Assembly (NCBI GenBank): GCA_006228005.1
Contig: VDHG01000062.1
Coordinates: forward strand, 1 to 56,442
Direction of reading: 5' to 3'
Length of the DNA stretch: 56,442 nt
Source of the DNA: Testudinibacter crocodili
Lineage (GTDB): Bacteria > Pseudomonadota > Gammaproteobacteria > Enterobacterales > Pasteurellaceae
In this document: in pieces, positions 9,315-19,396 of the stretch
Numbering within the stretch: the stretch's first letter is position 1
Layout: every line of letters starts with the position of its first letter
Notes under the pieces: model-generated
Databases searched by the model: none
Told to the model about the DNA's origin: nothing
Seen by the model: the letters and a program-made list of their open reading frames with translations, nothing else
Translations under genes and position numbers: made by a program

Positions 9315-9893
9315 ATGCTTCAAATGCCCGTTATTCGTATTCTGTTCATGCTGTTTTTTATGTTGCCGTTTGCCTTGCCGTTGTCGGCTAATGCCAACAA
9401 CATCGAGATTAGTGAGGCACAAATCAATCACTATCTGAGCCAAAAATTGGGCTTTAACGATCAATTTAATCTGCCCGGAATAATCAATATCCGCTATAAA
9501 GTCGATCAAATGCAAGCAAACGTCGGGCGCAATAACAGTAATAAAATCGAGTTGGACGGCATTGTCAGTGCAGCATTTTCTTATAACAACCAGCAATTCG
9601 ACAGTCGGATTAACTTGGTATTTGATGTGGAACCCGAATATAACGCCGAGCAGGGCGCAGTTTATCTGAAAAACTTGCGGATGTTGCGCTGGTCGTCGCA
9701 GCCGCAAAAATATGCCGACCAGCTGCAATTGATTATGCCGATGTTAAACAGTACTGTGCAAACGCTGCTGAACCAATTTCCGGTGTACACTCTCGACAGC
9801 AACGATACCACCCAAAATATGATTAAACAGATGGTGAAAAAATTGCGTGTCAGCGACGGGAAAATCGTATTGGAAACTTCAACGTTGTTATAA
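9315..9893 (+). CDS. DUF1439 (YceB-like) exported protein
   Basis: 192 aa from the ATG at 9315, which has AAGGA at 9302-9306 eight nt upstream. The in-frame ATG at 9306 overlaps that site and is less likely. It resembles E. coli YceB along the length: ISEAQINHYLSQK, DQFNLPGI, EQGAVYLKNL and the Gln-rich C-terminal helix region. YceB is a lipoprotein, but this protein has a hydrophobic leader ending ANA and no lipobox Cys, so it should be a soluble periplasmic form. Molecular function is unknown. It converges on nagK, with 3 nt between the stops. Confidence 0.8.
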   Translation: MLQMPVIRILFMLFFMLPFALPLSANANNIEISEAQINHYLSQKLGFNDQFNLPGIINIRYKVDQMQANVGRNNSNKIELDGIVSAAFSYNNQQFDSRINLVFDVEPEYNAEQGAVYLKNLRMLRWSSQPQKYADQLQLIMPMLNSTVQTLLNQFPVYTLDSNDTTQNMIKQMVKKLRVSDGKIVLETSTLL

Positions 9894-9896
9894 ATT

Positions 9897-10814
9897 CTAA
9901 CGGCTCAAGAAGAGTGCCGCTGCACCACGCACACCGCCGGAGTCACCATATTTGGCTTTTTTGATCACCGGCACCACCGCACTTCGCATCAAATGCGCCG
10001 GCAAGGCTTTCGGCAACGCTTGGTACAGATAATCAAAGTTAGACAAGCCACCGCCCAGTACGATCATATCCGGATCCAATGCCGTAATAATATTGCCGAT
10101 GCTGATCGCGGTTAATTCAATAAATAGCTGTACGAAACTGACTGCTGTGGCATCGTTGGCATAAAATCGTTCAATAATGGTTTTTGCCGACAGCGCCTCA
10201 CCTTTGAGATCACGATACAACATTTCAAAGCCGCGACCGGACAGGTAAGTATCCAAACAGGCACGATTGCCGCAACCGCACTCATAGATTGGGGCTTTAT
10301 CCCAACCTAATAATTTTAAGGCGTGATAGTTGAGTTGAAGATGTCCCAACTCGCCTGCCATACCGACATGGCCGGCATGGGCTTTGCCATTGAACACCAA
10401 GCCACCGCCAAAACCAGTGCCCAAAATCAAGCCCAACACAAACGGATATTGCTGATTCTCTTCCGCCCAAGCTTCGGAAATAGCAAAACAGTTGGCATCA
10501 TTTTCTGCCCGCACTTCACGATCTAAACGCTGGCTCAAATCAAAAATAATCGGGCGATTATCCGCCGCACGAATATTGGTGATCTCCGCTAATCCACTTT
10601 CACGATTGACAAATCCCGGAATCCCGATTCCCACCGTTCCCTTACATTCAAAACGGCTGTCGGCACGCTCCACCAAGCCGGCAACCGCTTCAAGCCACTC
10701 ATGGTAATCCTCTTTCGGGGTGTTGACCCGCTCACTGTGCAATTTTTCCAACTTTTGGTTAAAAACCGCCAATTCAATTTTGGTGCCGCCAATATCCAAT
10801 CCGTAATAATACAT
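9897..10814 (-). CDS. nagK: N-acetyl-D-glucosamine kinase NagK
   Basis: 305 aa (E. coli 303). NagK phosphorylates free GlcNAc, mainly from peptidoglycan recycling, to GlcNAc-6-phosphate. ROK-family features are clear: the N-terminal ATP motif [12 protein letters not shown], the catalytic region [18 protein letters not shown], and the zinc-binding cysteines in the [10 protein letters not shown] segment. Sequence identity with E. coli NagK is visible throughout ([23 protein letters not shown]). It is monocistronic on the minus strand, with ribA divergent to its right. Confidence 0.95.
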   Translation of the reverse strand: MYYYGLDIGGTKIELAVFNQKLEKLHSERVNTPKEDYHEWLEAVAGLVERADSRFECKGTVGIGIPGFVNRESGLAEITNIRAADNRPIIFDLSQRLDREVRAENDANCFAISEAWAEENQQYPFVLGLILGTGFGGGLVFNGKAHAGHVGMAGELGHLQLNYHALKLLGWDKAPIYECGCGNRACLDTYLSGRGFEMLYRDLKGEALSAKTIIERFYANDATAVSFVQLFIELTAISIGNIITALDPDMIVLGGGLSNFDYLYQALPKALPAHLMRSAVVPVIKKAKYGDSGGVRGAAALFLSR

Positions 10815-11018
10815 AATCTACTCCGTTAACAATGATTGCTTAGATTCTAGCGAAAAACGGCGGTTATTTCTTTGATACATTGCACGGAATCGCAAAAAAA
10901 GGTGGAAAAATGCAAAAGGTGGCGCTGTCTATTGAATCCATTTAAAAAAAGAGACAAGCTTTAAGCTAAGTGCGGTTATACTGCCGTATGTTAAATCAGC
11001 ATAGAACAAGGAAAAATA

Positions 11019-11693
11019 ATGTCAAAAATTCAATTAGTCGCGGAAGCTCAGTTGCCGACTAAATTCGGTATTTTCCGGATGGTCGGTTTTGAATTTCCCG
11101 ATACCCACAAAGAACATGCGGCTCTGGTGATGGGCGACATCAGCGACAGTGAACACAATCCGGTGCTGGCACGAATCCACTCCGAGTGTTTAACCGGTGA
11201 TGCCTTGCACAGCCTGAAATGTGACTGCGGCTTTCAATTGGAAACCGCACTTCGCCAAATCAGTGAAGCCGGGCGTGGCGTGCTGATTTATCACCGTGAA
11301 GAGGGGCGCGGAATTGGCTTGATCAATAAAATCAAGGCGTATTCACTGCAAGATCAAGGCTTGGATACCATCGAAGCCAATGAAGCACTGGGTTTTGCTG
11401 CCGATGAGCGCAATTTTGCGGTCTGTGCTGATATTTTCGAGCTACTAGGCGTTAAAAAAGTGCGGTTGCTGACCAACAATCCCAACAAAATCGACACAAT
11501 GCGCGAAGCGGGCATCAACGTGGTCGAGCGAGTGGCACTGAATGTGGGCGAAAACCGTTATAACACTGCTTATTTAAGCACTAAAGCCGAGAAAATGGGG
11601 CACTTGATTGTGCATAGCCATGAGCATAGCGAACATAGCCATCATCAACACGGCGTTTGCTGCTCTTGCCAACGTGAACAAATTGGCGAATAA
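11019..11693 (+). CDS. ribA: GTP cyclohydrolase II RibA with His/Cys-rich tail
   Basis: 224 aa, longer than E. coli RibA (196). It opens GTP to 2,5-diamino-6-ribosylamino-4-pyrimidinone 5'-phosphate, the first step of riboflavin synthesis. The catalytic zinc ligands are Cys57, Cys68 and Cys70 ([16 protein letters not shown]), and the GTP-binding loop HREEGRGIG is intact. After the usual end ([11 protein letters not shown]) comes an extra tail, residues 199-224, with seven His and three Cys ([18 protein letters not shown]). This may bind metal. The start has AAGGAAAAAT upstream. The gene stands alone; no FMN riboswitch is seen. Confidence 0.96.
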   Translation: MSKIQLVAEAQLPTKFGIFRMVGFEFPDTHKEHAALVMGDISDSEHNPVLARIHSECLTGDALHSLKCDCGFQLETALRQISEAGRGVLIYHREEGRGIGLINKIKAYSLQDQGLDTIEANEALGFAADERNFAVCADIFELLGVKKVRLLTNNPNKIDTMREAGINVVERVALNVGENRYNTAYLSTKAEKMGHLIVHSHEHSEHSHHQHGVCCSCQREQIGE

Positions 11694-11810
11694 GTTAACA
11701 CTACCAACAGTGCCAACCACCATTGCAAGTTGAAAGTACGGTTCCAGTTCACCTAATAATGGGGTTGGCAATTTGGCATGGGCGCTCACAACAGGTTTTG
11801 ATCTGGCACG

Positions 11811-13436
11811 TTACTGCTCAGCCTGCCCAGGTAGTTGTTCTGATTGAGTCAGGCGGATTCTGCGGTACAAATCACGGCTATAAATACTGCTAGTAACTGC
11901 TGGATTGGCATAGCCCGCCAAATCAGATTTGATCAAATAGTAGTTATAATACTGAAACAGTGGCAATACCAACTGTTCCTGATTGATCACTTGCTCAATT
12001 TGTTGATAAATTTGCAACCGTTCGGCTTCAGTTACCGCACTTTCAACACTTTTTTGCAACAGCTCGTCCAGCTGTGGGTTGTGGTAAGCGACTTTGTTAT
12101 TGGCGCTCTGGCTGTGAAAAATACTAAAAAAAGCCGAAGGATCGGGATAGTCTGCACACCAACCGGAACCAATCAAATCAAAATCCCCTTGCTCTCGTTG
12201 TTGCAACAATTGCTGGCGTGTGACCGCCTGCGCCTGGATCTGAATCAAGTCAGACTGTGACAACATCCGAATCAAGCGTTGTGCAAGTTGTGGGTGAATA
12301 CCCTGCTGCTCATAAGTCAAACGCAAACGCAGTGGCTGACTGCCATCCACCCCTGCCTGTGCCAGCAATTGTTCGGTCACTGTTGGCGTCCAGCTCTGCT
12401 CCGCCTGTTGTGACTGCATATCGCGTGGTAAAAATTTGGTATTGATCCGCCCGATATTCGCAATATCGCTATTGATTTCCGGCAGAGAGATCATCGCTGT
12501 CAATGCTTTACGCACCGCACTTTGCGCTAGCCGTGGATGACGAAAATTAAATTCGTAATAATAACTGCAGAGTGTCGGCAGTGCCAATTGTTGCATCTGC
12601 GGCGGAGCAGGCTGTGCTATTTGACGCACCAGATCATAGTGCGCCGGATTATCGCTGCTGTCGAGCGCATGATAACTGACATTACGGAACGAAACATTAT
12701 CAACATCCCAATAAAATGGATTTTTTTCCAACAATAAATCGGTCGTGTGACGGTATAGCAGATTATAAGCACCGTTGCTAACCAAGGTGCCATTGCTTTC
12801 CCCTTGATATTGTGGCAACAACGCAACATGGCTTAACATTTGCGGTAGATAGGGCATCGGTTGCGATAAGGTGATTTGTAGCGTCTCGGCATCCAACGCT
12901 TTAATACCCAACATTTCGACACCATATTCTTTGCTCAACACTTTTTCCGCATTTTCAATCGCCATAAAGCGCAAATATTCGCTGAGTGGATTGTCCGGTG
13001 CCTGCACTGCCAACGCATACCAACTTTGTACAAAATCCTGCGCCGTCAACGGTTCTCCATTTGACCAATGCAGCCCCGGTCTTAACTGAAAGGTCCAAAT
13101 TTTATACTGTTGCTGCTGCCAAGATTGCGCCGCACCACCCTGCACTTTGCCATCTTGATCAATACGTACCAGACCTTCATATAAATCCTGAATCAGTGGC
13201 AATTGTGAGTCATCAGACAACTGTTGTGGCTGTAAAGTAAAGCCGGAAGTATAAAGCCCGCGTTTTAATAGATAACGGCTTTGATCCGGCAGCTCAAGCG
13301 TACTTTGCGGTTGCTTGGTTTCAGGCTCAGGCGACTGCCAATCGCAACCAAAAAGTGAGATCAGCAGCGACAAGCTGCCGAACATCAGTAGTGTTTTGCA
13401 ACGGCAGTAATGTCTTTGCTTAAACCACTTCATCAT
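11811..13436 (-). CDS. OppA-like peptide/solute-binding lipoprotein
   Basis: 541 aa, family 5 extracellular solute-binding protein. The N-terminus carries a signal with a lipobox (LFGC, Cys about residue 30), so it is a lipid-anchored binding protein. Family landmarks include LYEGLVRID, a WSNGEPLTAQDFVQSW segment and the C-terminal GWCADYPDPSAFFSIFHS. No cognate permease or ATPase genes adjoin it, so it may feed an ABC transporter encoded elsewhere. A lone OppA-type gene next to ribA is also my recollection for H. influenzae. It overlaps the stop of the upstream MarC-type gene by one base (TAATG), so the two are co-translated. The ligand is not known. Confidence 0.88.
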   Translation of the reverse strand: MMKWFKQRHYCRCKTLLMFGSLSLLISLFGCDWQSPEPETKQPQSTLELPDQSRYLLKRGLYTSGFTLQPQQLSDDSQLPLIQDLYEGLVRIDQDGKVQGGAAQSWQQQQYKIWTFQLRPGLHWSNGEPLTAQDFVQSWYALAVQAPDNPLSEYLRFMAIENAEKVLSKEYGVEMLGIKALDAETLQITLSQPMPYLPQMLSHVALLPQYQGESNGTLVSNGAYNLLYRHTTDLLLEKNPFYWDVDNVSFRNVSYHALDSSDNPAHYDLVRQIAQPAPPQMQQLALPTLCSYYYEFNFRHPRLAQSAVRKALTAMISLPEINSDIANIGRINTKFLPRDMQSQQAEQSWTPTVTEQLLAQAGVDGSQPLRLRLTYEQQGIHPQLAQRLIRMLSQSDLIQIQAQAVTRQQLLQQREQGDFDLIGSGWCADYPDPSAFFSIFHSQSANNKVAYHNPQLDELLQKSVESAVTEAERLQIYQQIEQVINQEQLVLPLFQYYNYYLIKSDLAGYANPAVTSSIYSRDLYRRIRLTQSEQLPGQAEQ

Positions 13437-14083
13437 TAACCATTCACCAAGCCGGGAAAGAGATTGCCGATCCCTGCAGCAGCAACTTCAATACCCAGCG
13501 CCATTAAGATAACCCCCATAATCCGTGTGACCACATTGCTGCCGGTATTACCCAAGGTTTTCACCACAAACGGTGCAGAACGGAACAAGAAATAACAAAA
13601 TACGGAAAAGACTAAAATGGCAAGGGTGAAGCCGATGAAATCCAGCCAACTATGATAGCGCGAAGCCCATACGATGGTCGAGCTGATCGTGCCCGGCCCT
13701 GCCATAATCGGCATTGCCAGCGGCACCACTGCAATGTTGCCGTAATCAGATAGATCCGCACTTTTCTCCTCTTTGTTTTGTTTTTGTTCGCCCAATTTAC
13801 CGCTGATCATGCTCATTGCAATCGAGACAATCAAAATACCGCCGGCGATACGGAACGCATTCAGTGAAATATTAAAAAGATTGAGAATGATCTGCCCCAA
13901 ATACAGGCTGGTCAACAGAATCACCGCAACGGAAATACACATCGTTAAGTTGGTTCTATTGCGCTGCGCTTCGTATTGGTTAGAGGTCATACCGACGAAA
14001 ATCGGTAGTACACCGAATGGATTCACCACCGCCACCAAGCCGATAAAAAATTGAATATAAATAGAATAATTAAAATCCGCCAT
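13436..14083 (-). CDS. MarC/YchE family membrane protein
   Basis: 215 aa from the ATG at 14081-14083; a TTG at 14089 is an alternative start closer to a GAGG. It is a multi-pass inner-membrane protein with about six hydrophobic segments and the family signature near the N-terminus (GLVAVVNPFGVLPIFVGMT). The second-half repeat PLAMPIMAGPGTISS is also present. E. coli YchE lies next to oppA; here too an oppA-like gene follows directly with a one-base overlap. This suggests an old gene pair. Biochemical function is unknown; the MarC name does not imply a proven drug-resistance role. Confidence 0.88.
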   Translation of the reverse strand: MADFNYSIYIQFFIGLVAVVNPFGVLPIFVGMTSNQYEAQRNRTNLTMCISVAVILLTSLYLGQIILNLFNISLNAFRIAGGILIVSIAMSMISGKLGEQKQNKEEKSADLSDYGNIAVVPLAMPIMAGPGTISSTIVWASRYHSWLDFIGFTLAILVFSVFCYFLFRSAPFVVKTLGNTGSNVVTRIMGVILMALGIEVAAAGIGNLFPGLVNG

Positions 14084-14155
14084 CCCCAATGAACCTCTTT
14101 CAACAGCATAATATATTACCTATTATGCCATACCTGAGAGATAACGGCTATTGTG

Positions 14156-14815
14156 TTAGCCCAACTGATTAAGCAACACGCTGTAACCGACCGCAAGGGA
14201 ACTGTCGTCAGTTTCAACCAGTGTTGCCGAACAGACCGCATTCATCAGCCAACGCTGTGCCGTTCCTTGACGCGGGGTTTCCCAGGTAGATTCCGGTGCG
14301 AACACTTGTGTTTCGTCGGTATTGGCGGTATAGGTGTAAGTAATCGCCGTGATACTACTACGTTCGCTACAGTTGTACACTTGGATATTGGAATAGATCT
14401 TACTTTTGTCACTTGAACCCAGCGATGCCAGACGATAATCGGCAAAGGCCCCCAAGCCAACCCGCACTTTGCCTAAACGCACATTGTACTCATCAATATA
14501 AAGGTAGGCATTTGGATTAACAGTATCAATATTGTCCAGTTTCACCGGCTTAAATTGTTCTACGGTTTTGCTTTGTTGGCTCAGTTGGTTGACCCAATCT
14601 CGGTTTTTTTGTAGGCGTTTGAGGTTATATTCATTCTGTGTACTTTGATTTGCGCTGCTAATATCATAGGAGATCTTGATGACGCTCTCGGTATTATTCC
14701 CGATGTGCAGCGAAGGGCGCGAATGTTGTTCATCCCATTGTTTAATAGCGCTATTTTGACAGCCCACGACAGACAACGATAGTGATACGATTATTCCAAT
14801 TGTATTTATATTCAT
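14156..14815 (-). CDS. Putative lipoprotein, unrecognised
   Basis: 219 aa. The N-terminal signal ends in the lipobox VVGC (Cys about residue 19). The mature sequence is polar with many Ser, Asn, Thr and Gln and has no motif I recognise. Two mature cysteines (VYNCSERS, NAVCSATL) could form a disulfide. The start ATG has only a weak AAG upstream. It is monocistronic with AT-rich flanks. Function unknown; probably envelope-located. Confidence 0.7.
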   Translation of the reverse strand: MNINTIGIIVSLSLSVVGCQNSAIKQWDEQHSRPSLHIGNNTESVIKISYDISSANQSTQNEYNLKRLQKNRDWVNQLSQQSKTVEQFKPVKLDNIDTVNPNAYLYIDEYNVRLGKVRVGLGAFADYRLASLGSSDKSKIYSNIQVYNCSERSSITAITYTYTANTDETQVFAPESTWETPRQGTAQRWLMNAVCSATLVETDDSSLAVGYSVLLNQLG

Positions 14816-15038
14816 CTTATTTTTATACCGTTATCAAAATTGACGCTCACCAAACAAATCTCAGTGTTTTTACTTATGCCAATGACTTGATTTAAAAATA
14901 CTAACTATAAGTTATTACTTTAAAAACTGGAGCCTATTCTATAGCGAATTACAATAAATGTAAAAACACTTTTCTTATTTTATCTCACTGAGATTGCCAG
15001 CAAAATAGTTAATCAGCAGCAAATAAACCGAATTAAGA

Positions 15039-15068
15039 TTGTCGATTTCATGGCAGGTTTGATAGAAT
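15039..15068 (+). promoter_or_regulatory. Candidate promoter of parE-parC
   Basis: TTGTCG (15039-15044) and TAGAAT (15063-15068) are spaced by 18 nt, and the -10 ends 43 nt before the parE ATG. Apart from this, the 296-nt gap 14816-15111 is AT-rich and shows no gene, strong hairpin or repeat. Confidence 0.4.
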
Positions 15069-15111
15069 TGGGCAATTTTGCATTTAACCTGACATCTGAA
15101 CAAAAGCTGAT

Positions 15112-17055
15112 ATGACAACCTCGAACTACCAAGCCGACGACATTACCGTCCTCAAAGATCTGGAACCGGTGCAACTACGACCGGGCATGTACACCGACAC
15201 TACCCGTCCCAACCACTTAGGGCAAGAGGTGATTGATAACAGCGTCGATGAAGCCCTTGCCGGTTACGCCAGCAAAATCGAGGTGATTTTGCACGAAGAT
15301 CAATCGCTGGAAGTGATTGATAACGGACGTGGCATGCCGGTGGATATTCACCCGATTGAAAAAATTTCCGGGGTAGAATTGATCCTAACCAAGCTGCACG
15401 CCGGCGGCAAATTTTCCAATAAAAATTACCAGTTCTCCGGCGGTTTGCACGGCGTGGGGATCTCGGTGGTGAATGCGCTGTCGGATCGAGTCGAAGTGAC
15501 GGTAAAACGCAACGGCGAAATCTATCGTATTGCTTTTGCCAACGGTAAAAAAATCGAAGAGCTACAAGTGATTGGCAGCTGCGGACGGCGCAATACCGGC
15601 ACCATGGTGCGTTTTTGGCCAAATCCGAAATATTTCGACTCGGCAAAATTTTCGGTTAGCCGTTTAAGCCACCTGTTACGCGCCAAAGCAGTGCTGTGTC
15701 CGAAATTGGAAATCAGTTTCACCGATAAAGTGAACGGTACGCAGGAAAGTTGGTGCTACCAAGACGGTTTGTCAGATTACCTGCAAGAAAGCGTGCAGGA
15801 CGTCGCCACCATTCCTGAAATTCCGTTTGTTGGTGAATTTAAGGCTGATACTGAAGCCGTCACTTGGGCATTGATGTGGCTGCCAGACGGTGGCGAATTA
15901 TTGGGCGAAAGCTATGTCAACCTGATCCCAACCCCGCAAGGCGGCACGCACGTCAACGGCTTACGCCAAGGCTTGCTCGATGCGATGCGTGAATTTTGCG
16001 AATTCCGCAATTTGTTGCCGCGCGGCGTGAAGCTGACCGCTGATGACATTTGGGATCGCTGTGCTTATGTGCTGTCACTGAAAATGCAAGATCCGCAATT
16101 TGCCGGACAGACCAAAGAACGGTTGTCATCACGCCAAAGTGCGGTTTTTGTCGCCGGCACGGTGAAAGACGCCTTCAGTTTGTGGCTGAACCAAAACGTA
16201 CAACAGGCGGAATTATTGGCGGAAATGGCGATCAACTCGGCACAACGCCGTTTACGTGCCGCCAAAAAAGTGGTACGTAAAAAACTGGTCAGCGGTCCGG
16301 CACTACCCGGCAAACTCGCCGATTGCAGCAGCCAAGATCTGAATAAAACCGAACTGTTTTTAGTCGAAGGCGACTCCGCCGGTGGCTCTGCCAAACAGGC
16401 GCGCGACCGTGAATTTCAGGCAATCTTACCGTTGCGCGGCAAAATTCTGAACACCTGGGAAGTGGCTTCCGATCAAGTATTGGCATCTAACGAAATCCAC
16501 GATATTGCGGTGGCGCTGGGCATCGACCCTGACAACGATGACTTATCGCAACTGCGTTACGGCAAAATCTGTATCCTCGCCGATGCCGATTCCGACGGGC
16601 TACACATCGCCACCCTGCTCTGTGCACTGTTCCTACGCCACTTTCCGAATTTGGTGCAGCAAGGGCATGTCTATGTGGCAATGCCACCGCTCTACCGTAT
16701 TGATTTAGGCAAAGAGGTGTTTTACGCTTTGGACGAGGGCGAAAAAGAGGGTATTTTAGATCGCCTAAAAGGCAAGCGCGGTAAGCCGAACGTACAGCGC
16801 TTCAAAGGGTTGGGCGAAATGAATCCGCTACAACTGCGCGAAACCACCATGGATCCGAACACTCGCCGTTTAGTGCAATTGACCTATCAACAAGCAGAAA
16901 CAGAAACCATAGCGCAAGATGAAAGTGCAGTTGAGCAACATCAATCGACCAACCAAACGCTTGAATTAATGGATATGCTGCTGGCGAAAAAACGTTCTGA
17001 AGATCGTAAAAACTGGCTGCAACTCAACGGCAACCACGCCGATTTAGCAGTTTAA
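15112..17055 (+). CDS. parE: DNA topoisomerase IV subunit B (ParE)
   Basis: 647 aa. ParE is the ATPase subunit of topoisomerase IV, which decatenates daughter chromosomes. The GHKL ATPase motifs are intact (QEVIDNSVDEALAG, VIDNGRGMPVD, GGLHGVGISVVNAL). The TOPRIM motifs follow (LVEGDSAGGSA, ADADSDGLHI). The C-terminal end matches the ParE rather than the GyrB length, with no extra insertion domain. It precedes parC by 19 nt, and the pair is co-transcribed. Confidence 0.97.
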   Translation: MTTSNYQADDITVLKDLEPVQLRPGMYTDTTRPNHLGQEVIDNSVDEALAGYASKIEVILHEDQSLEVIDNGRGMPVDIHPIEKISGVELILTKLHAGGKFSNKNYQFSGGLHGVGISVVNALSDRVEVTVKRNGEIYRIAFANGKKIEELQVIGSCGRRNTGTMVRFWPNPKYFDSAKFSVSRLSHLLRAKAVLCPKLEISFTDKVNGTQESWCYQDGLSDYLQESVQDVATIPEIPFVGEFKADTEAVTWALMWLPDGGELLGESYVNLIPTPQGGTHVNGLRQGLLDAMREFCEFRNLLPRGVKLTADDIWDRCAYVLSLKMQDPQFAGQTKERLSSRQSAVFVAGTVKDAFSLWLNQNVQQAELLAEMAINSAQRRLRAAKKVVRKKLVSGPALPGKLADCSSQDLNKTELFLVEGDSAGGSAKQARDREFQAILPLRGKILNTWEVASDQVLASNEIHDIAVALGIDPDNDDLSQLRYGKICILADADSDGLHIATLLCALFLRHFPNLVQQGHVYVAMPPLYRIDLGKEVFYALDEGEKEGILDRLKGKRGKPNVQRFKGLGEMNPLQLRETTMDPNTRRLVQLTYQQAETETIAQDESAVEQHQSTNQTLELMDMLLAKKRSEDRKNWLQLNGNHADLAV

Positions 17056-17074
17056 TCCTCGCAGGTAATAAAAC

Positions 17075-19318
17075 ATGAGTGAACAACAAATTAACTACGA
17101 AGGCGTAGAACAAATGCCACTGGCGCATTTCACCGAGAAAGCCTATTTAAACTATTCGATGTATGTGATTATGGATCGCGCCCTGCCGTTTATCGGCGAC
17201 GGCTTGAAACCGGTGCAACGGCGGATTATTTATGCGATGTCTGAATTGGGGCTGAATGCCTCCGCCAAATACAAAAAATCGGCACGTACCGTCGGCGATG
17301 TGCTAGGCAAATTCCATCCGCACGGTGACAGCGCCTGTTATGAAGCGATGGTGCTGATGGCACAGCCTTTTTCCTATCGTTATCCGTTGGTGGACGGGCA
17401 AGGCAACTGGGGCGCAGCGGACGATCCGAAATCTTTCGCAGCAATGCGTTACACCGAATCGCGTTTGTCGAAAATTGCCGAAGTGTTGCTATCCGAATTG
17501 GGGCAAGGCACGGTCGATTATCAACCAAATTTTGACGGCACATTAGAAGAGCCGCAATATCTGCCGGCACGCTTGCCACATATTTTGCTCAACGGCACCA
17601 CCGGCATTGCGGTCGGGATGGCGACTGACATTCCGCCACATAATCTGAATGAAATTGCCGAAGCAGCAGTGCTGTTGTTGGATAATCCGCAAACCACGCT
17701 TGAACAGTTATTAACCATTGTGCAAGGCCCTGATTTTCCGACCGAAGCAGAAATTATCACGCCGAAAGAGGAACTCGCCAAGCTGTACCAAAACGGGCGC
17801 GGCTCGATCAAAATGCGGGCAATTTGGAAGAAAGAGGACGGCGAAGTGATCATAACCGCACTTCCGCACCAAACCTCTGGCTCCAAAGTAATCGCACAGA
17901 TTGCCGAACAGATGCGCAATAAAAAATTGCCGATGGTCGATGATTTGCGTGACGAATCCGATCACGAAAATCCGACCCGGATCGTGATTGTGCCACGTTC
18001 CAATCGGGTCGATCTCGAACCATTGATGGATCACCTGTTTGCCACTACCGATCTAGAAAAAAGCTATCGGGTCAACATGAATATGATTGGCTTGGATCAA
18101 AAACCGGCAGTCAAAAATCTACATACGATTCTCAGAGAATGGCTGACCTTCCGCCGCACCACCGTCACACGTCGTTTGCAATATCGCTTGGACAAAGTGT
18201 TGGCTCGGCTGCATATTTTGGACGGTTTGATGATCGCCTATTTAAATATTGATGAAGTGATCGAAATTATCCGCCACGAAGACGAGCCAAGAGCGGTATT
18301 GATGCAACGTTTCAATCTCAGCCAAATCCAAGCTGATGCGATTCTCGACTTGAAATTGCGCCATTTAGCCAAATTGGAAGAGGTCAAAATTCAGGCGGAA
18401 CAAGACGAATTAGCGCAAGAGCGCGATCAATTGCAACTGGTTTTAGGATCAGAACGCCGTCTCAATACGTTGATCAAAAAAGAGATTCAGCAAGATGCCA
18501 AAACCTATGCCAGCCCACGCCGCTCACCGATTGTAGAACGAGCCGAGGCCAAAGCGATTTCCGAAACCGACATGCTGCCTGCCGAGCCGGTGACCGTCAT
18601 TCTCTCGGAAATGGGCTGGGTGCGCTGCGCCAAGGGACATGAAATCGACGCGCAAGGCTTGAACTATAAGAGCGGCGATAAATACCTGCAGCACGCCAAC
18701 GGTAAAAGCAACCAAGCGGCGGTGTTTATCGACAGCAGTGGTCGCAGCTATGCGCTCGATCCGCTCGCCTTGCCGTCCGCCCGCTCCCAAGGCGAACCCC
18801 TGACCGGCAAACTCAGCCTACCAAGCGGCGCTGTGGTGGAACAATTATTGATGGATAACGAACAACAAGACTATCTGATGGCGTCCGATTCGGGCTATGG
18901 CTTCGTGTGTAAATTTGAAGATCTGATTTCACGTAACAAAGCGGGGAAAGCCTTGATCAATCTGACCGAAAACGCCAAAGTGTTGCCACCACAAGCCGTA
19001 TTAGAGGATGATATGTTATTAGTCGCGATCTCTTCGATCGGCAAAATGCTAATCTTCCCGGTCACCGATCTACCGAGCCTGTCGAAAGGCAAAGGCAATA
19101 AAATGATCAGTATTCCGCCCGCCAATGCAAAATCGCGTGAAGAGCTGTTAAGCCGAATCCTGTTAATCAAACCGGAAAATAGCCTGATTTTCCATGCCGG
19201 ACGGCGCAAAGTCACGTTGAAACCGGAGGATTTGGAGAAATTCAAAGGCGAACGTGGTCGCCGTGGCGGACAATTGCCGCGCGGATTGCACAGTAGTATG
19301 GAGATTGAAGTAGTGTGA
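17075..19318 (+). CDS. parC: DNA topoisomerase IV subunit A (ParC)
   Basis: 747 aa. ParC is the DNA-cleaving subunit of topoisomerase IV. The catalytic tyrosine is Tyr126 in AAMRYTESR. The quinolone-determining stretch is [10 protein letters not shown], with Ser86 and Glu90 corresponding to E. coli Ser80 and Glu84. Both are the susceptible-type residues, so the sequence shows no classical ParC resistance change. The C-terminal beta-pinwheel domain ends in the basic stretch [13 protein letters not shown]. It has an upstream partner parE and ends before a terminator convergent with ptsG. Confidence 0.97.
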   Translation: MSEQQINYEGVEQMPLAHFTEKAYLNYSMYVIMDRALPFIGDGLKPVQRRIIYAMSELGLNASAKYKKSARTVGDVLGKFHPHGDSACYEAMVLMAQPFSYRYPLVDGQGNWGAADDPKSFAAMRYTESRLSKIAEVLLSELGQGTVDYQPNFDGTLEEPQYLPARLPHILLNGTTGIAVGMATDIPPHNLNEIAEAAVLLLDNPQTTLEQLLTIVQGPDFPTEAEIITPKEELAKLYQNGRGSIKMRAIWKKEDGEVIITALPHQTSGSKVIAQIAEQMRNKKLPMVDDLRDESDHENPTRIVIVPRSNRVDLEPLMDHLFATTDLEKSYRVNMNMIGLDQKPAVKNLHTILREWLTFRRTTVTRRLQYRLDKVLARLHILDGLMIAYLNIDEVIEIIRHEDEPRAVLMQRFNLSQIQADAILDLKLRHLAKLEEVKIQAEQDELAQERDQLQLVLGSERRLNTLIKKEIQQDAKTYASPRRSPIVERAEAKAISETDMLPAEPVTVILSEMGWVRCAKGHEIDAQGLNYKSGDKYLQHANGKSNQAAVFIDSSGRSYALDPLALPSARSQGEPLTGKLSLPSGAVVEQLLMDNEQQDYLMASDSGYGFVCKFEDLISRNKAGKALINLTENAKVLPPQAVLEDDMLLVAISSIGKMLIFPVTDLPSLSKGKGNKMISIPPANAKSREELLSRILLIKPENSLIFHAGRRKVTLKPEDLEKFKGERGRRGGQLPRGLHSSMEIEVV

Positions 19319-19340
19319 CCGCACTTTAAAGTATAAAAAC

Positions 19341-19378
19341 AAAAGCCTTGTGCCAATTGAATGACATAAGGCTTTTTA
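19341..19378. terminator. Bidirectional terminator between parC and ptsG
   Basis: The stem AAAAGCCTTGTG / CATAAGGCTTTT has a loop of about 12 nt and T runs on either strand. It fits the convergent arrangement of parC and ptsG. Confidence 0.8.
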
Positions 19379-19396
19379 ATCGCTCAACCGATTTGA

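Noticed and set aside
10815-11018. FMN riboswitch before ribA
   Set aside because: No conserved FMN aptamer segments (such as AGGGTGAAATTCCC-like and GTGAGAGC-like boxes) are seen in the 204 nt gap.
17310-17360. Quinolone-resistance change in ParC
   Set aside because: The residues at the E. coli Ser80 and Glu84 positions are Ser86 and Glu90, the susceptible type.
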